39,518 nt of DNA, from positions 1 through 39,518 of the forward strand of contig JAFQHT010000041.1 in assembly GCA_017397825.1 (NCBI GenBank), given 5' to 3'. The position numbers were made by a program, and so were the translations under genes. The stretch is from Bacillota bacterium (lineage in GTDB: Bacteria > Bacillota > Clostridia > Peptostreptococcales > Anaerovoracaceae). Below the pieces are notes generated by a model. The model saw only the letters and a list, made by a program, of their open reading frames with translations. It was not told the origin of the DNA and did no database searches. This document shows, piece by piece, positions 38,597 to 39,518 of this stretch. Position 1 is the first letter of the stretch. Every line of letters begins with the position of its first letter.

Positions 38597-38974
38597 TTAC
38601 TTGAACTTATACTTAAGTGGGTATTTCTGTTTATGAAAGGATACTACAATTGTATAGTGATTATCCATCTTGTTAAATTTTATATATAATGATACCGTGG
38701 TTTCTTTTCCCCCAAAGCGTGGAATAAGGCTTACATCCTTACCAAATATGTACAAGATTTCATGCGGATATCTTGGATCTTCATTGGGCGCGGTTTTACA
38801 AAAGTCCTCAACACACAAACTGAGTATTATAACTCCTGCACCATCCTCGTCAATTAAATACTCTTCGAAAAGCTGATTATTAACTTCTCTTGCTGAAATT
38901 TTGTATCTTTTATCTTTAACAGCAGCCTTAACATCGTCAAGATAAATCTGAACTTCTTCTTTTGTTATGGACAT
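38597..38974 (-). CDS. MqsR-like toxin of the RelE superfamily
   Basis: The start at ATG 38974 (MSITKEEVQIYLDDVKAAVK) follows AAAGGGGGAACACTACAT; a TTG 27 bases upstream is in frame but lacks an RBS. The 125-residue product shows an MqsR-type order: N-terminal helix (KAAVKDKRYKIS), then VIILSLCVEDFCKTAP and the C-terminal strands TTVSLYIKFNKM and YTIVVSFHKQKYPLKYKF. MqsR is a GCU-specific mRNA interferase; similarity was judged by eye against E. coli MqsR and is moderate, but the MqsA-like partner supports it. It is transcribed with the antitoxin from the consensus promoter. Confidence 0.66.
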   Translation of the reverse strand: MSITKEEVQIYLDDVKAAVKDKRYKISAREVNNQLFEEYLIDEDGAGVIILSLCVEDFCKTAPNEDPRYPHEILYIFGKDVSLIPRFGGKETTVSLYIKFNKMDNHYTIVVSFHKQKYPLKYKFK

Positions 38975-39026
38975 ATGTAGTGTTCCCCCTTTCAAATCCA
39001 ATGATACCCTTTTTATTTTTTTCTAT

Positions 39027-39070
39027 CATCATTATATAAAAATGATGGTATTTTGTCAATATGCCATCAT
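39027..39070 (-). promoter_or_regulatory. Consensus promoter and operator of the toxin-antitoxin locus
   Basis: On the minus strand TTGACA (39059-39054), exactly 17 bases and TATAAT (39036-39031) match the sigma-A consensus perfectly. Three ATGATG-type half-sites surround it: CATCAT 39027-39032, ATGATGG 39042-39048 and CCATCAT 39064-39070 (plus-strand reading). ATGATGG and CCATCAT form a perfect 7-bp inverted repeat around the -35. An autoregulator's operator is expected here. Confidence 0.82.
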
Positions 39071-39078
39071 CATAAATT

Positions 39079-39518
39079 TTACTTCCGCTTCTCATAATCC
39101 GCCTCAACCCTGCTCTTCCAGCTGGCTGCAAGGCGCTTGCCGCCGCGCACGCTGCGCATCGCCTCGTCCAGCACCTCATAATTTAGGGCAGTCCCCGCCG
39201 CATCGCAGCAGTAATTCACCGCGTGGTCCGCATCAATGCCGAAACGCCCCGCCTCGCAGACCGCGTCAATGTTGGCACCGAGGAAAAGAAACTCCCAGCC
39301 ATACTTTTCCTTCTGGCGCTGAATCATGGCCTTCACCTTTTCGGCGCGATACCTTCTGCTGGCGTTTTCCATGCCGTCGGTGGTGATGATGAAAAGAGTC
39401 TTTTCCGGGCGATCCTCCTCCCGGGCGTACTTGTGCACATTGCCGATGTGGTCAATGGCGCCGCCCACCGCATCCAGCAGAGCCGTGCAGCCGCGGACGT
39501 AATACTCTTCTTCAGTCA
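39079..39518 (-). CDS. VWA-domain protein, C-terminal part (5' end outside window)
   Basis: The frame is open to the right edge; about 146 residues are visible. Motifs include TEEEYYVRGCTALLDAVGGA at the edge, KTLFIITTDGMENASRRY with the acidic/Thr residues of the last strand of a von Willebrand A domain, and a C-terminal helix-rich end. An in-frame GTG at 39468 is not a convincing start. The visible end GKRLAASWKSRVEADYEKRK is charged. The N-terminal metal-ion-dependent adhesion site (DxSxS) would lie outside the window, so binding cannot be judged. Confidence 0.78.
   Translation of the reverse strand, partial: TEEEYYVRGCTALLDAVGGAIDHIGNVHKYAREEDRPEKTLFIITTDGMENASRRYRAEKVKAMIQRQKEKYGWEFLFLGANIDAVCEAGRFGIDADHAVNYCCDAAGTALNYEVLDEAMRSVRGGKRLAASWKSRVEADYEKRK

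Noticed and set aside
1-39518. tRNA, rRNA, insertion sequence, integrase or phage genes
   Set aside because: None was found on reading both strands; no transposase or integrase motifs and no cloverleaf-like sequences were seen.

Overview
The window looks like chromosomal DNA from a Gram-positive anaerobe of the class Clostridia. The evidence is strong AGGAGG-type ribosome binding sites, sigma-A style promoters, T-tailed hairpin terminators, a class B-like sortase with a cell-wall-anchored CnaB protein, a c-di-GMP-I riboswitch, a GPH sugar symporter, an AGCS symporter, CoA-disulfide reductase and clostridial SARP-like and WYL regulators. No rRNA, tRNA, phage or insertion sequence was seen, so family or genus cannot be fixed from this window.

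Region 1 (1-6.4 kb) is mixed metabolism. It holds a truncated PfkB sugar kinase, a PlsC acyltransferase, two tandem duplicated transcription units that each encode a 30-32 residue one-helix membrane peptide, a creatininase-family hydrolase, a GPH sugar symporter divergent from a TetR regulator, a sugar isomerase/epimerase-like TIM barrel and a small membrane protein.

Region 2 (6.4-22 kb) is the most coherent part: a cell-surface and cyclic-di-GMP island. On the minus strand are a sortase, a transglutaminase-like lipoprotein, and a reduced type IV pilus/type II secretion-like operon (GspF/PilC, three or four pilin-like or one-helix proteins, PilT) followed by a WYL regulator. On the plus strand are a two-repeat 142-residue protein, a c-di-GMP-I riboswitch, and a 920-residue CnaB adhesin with a hexapeptide repeat stalk and an APKTG sorting motif. 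The riboswitch 3' P1 strand overlaps a sequence that can pair over the adhesin ribosome binding site, which predicts a translational ON switch. Next come a SARP/BTAD regulator with a degenerate GGDEF-like C-terminus and, divergent from it, a 1248-residue REC/HD-GYP/PAS/GGDEF/GAF protein that could both make and degrade c-di-GMP. The enzyme, the RNA sensor and the surface effector therefore lie within about 8 kb.

Region 3 (22-37.5 kb) is housekeeping and poorly characterised metabolism, nearly all on the minus strand in long, tightly packed operons. It includes an alanine/glycine symporter under a palindrome-bearing promoter; an operon of ornithine cyclodeaminase-like, creatininase-like, small acidic, CbbX-like AAA and QueG-like Fe-S proteins; a fused acetyltransferase/CCA-adding enzyme; a YdcF protein; CoA-disulfide reductase-rhodanese; YfcE phosphodiesterase; a radical SAM/SPASM enzyme; a LURP-one-like protein; a frameshifted nitroreductase; an HD phosphohydrolase; and a DEDD exonuclease.

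Region 4 (37.5-39.5 kb) is an AT-rich toxin-antitoxin locus. An MqsR-like toxin is followed by an antitoxin that joins an MqsA-like zinc-finger/HTH to a SocA (Panacea/DUF4065) domain. Its promoter matches the consensus exactly and is covered by three ATGATG half-sites. The window ends in a truncated VWA-domain protein.
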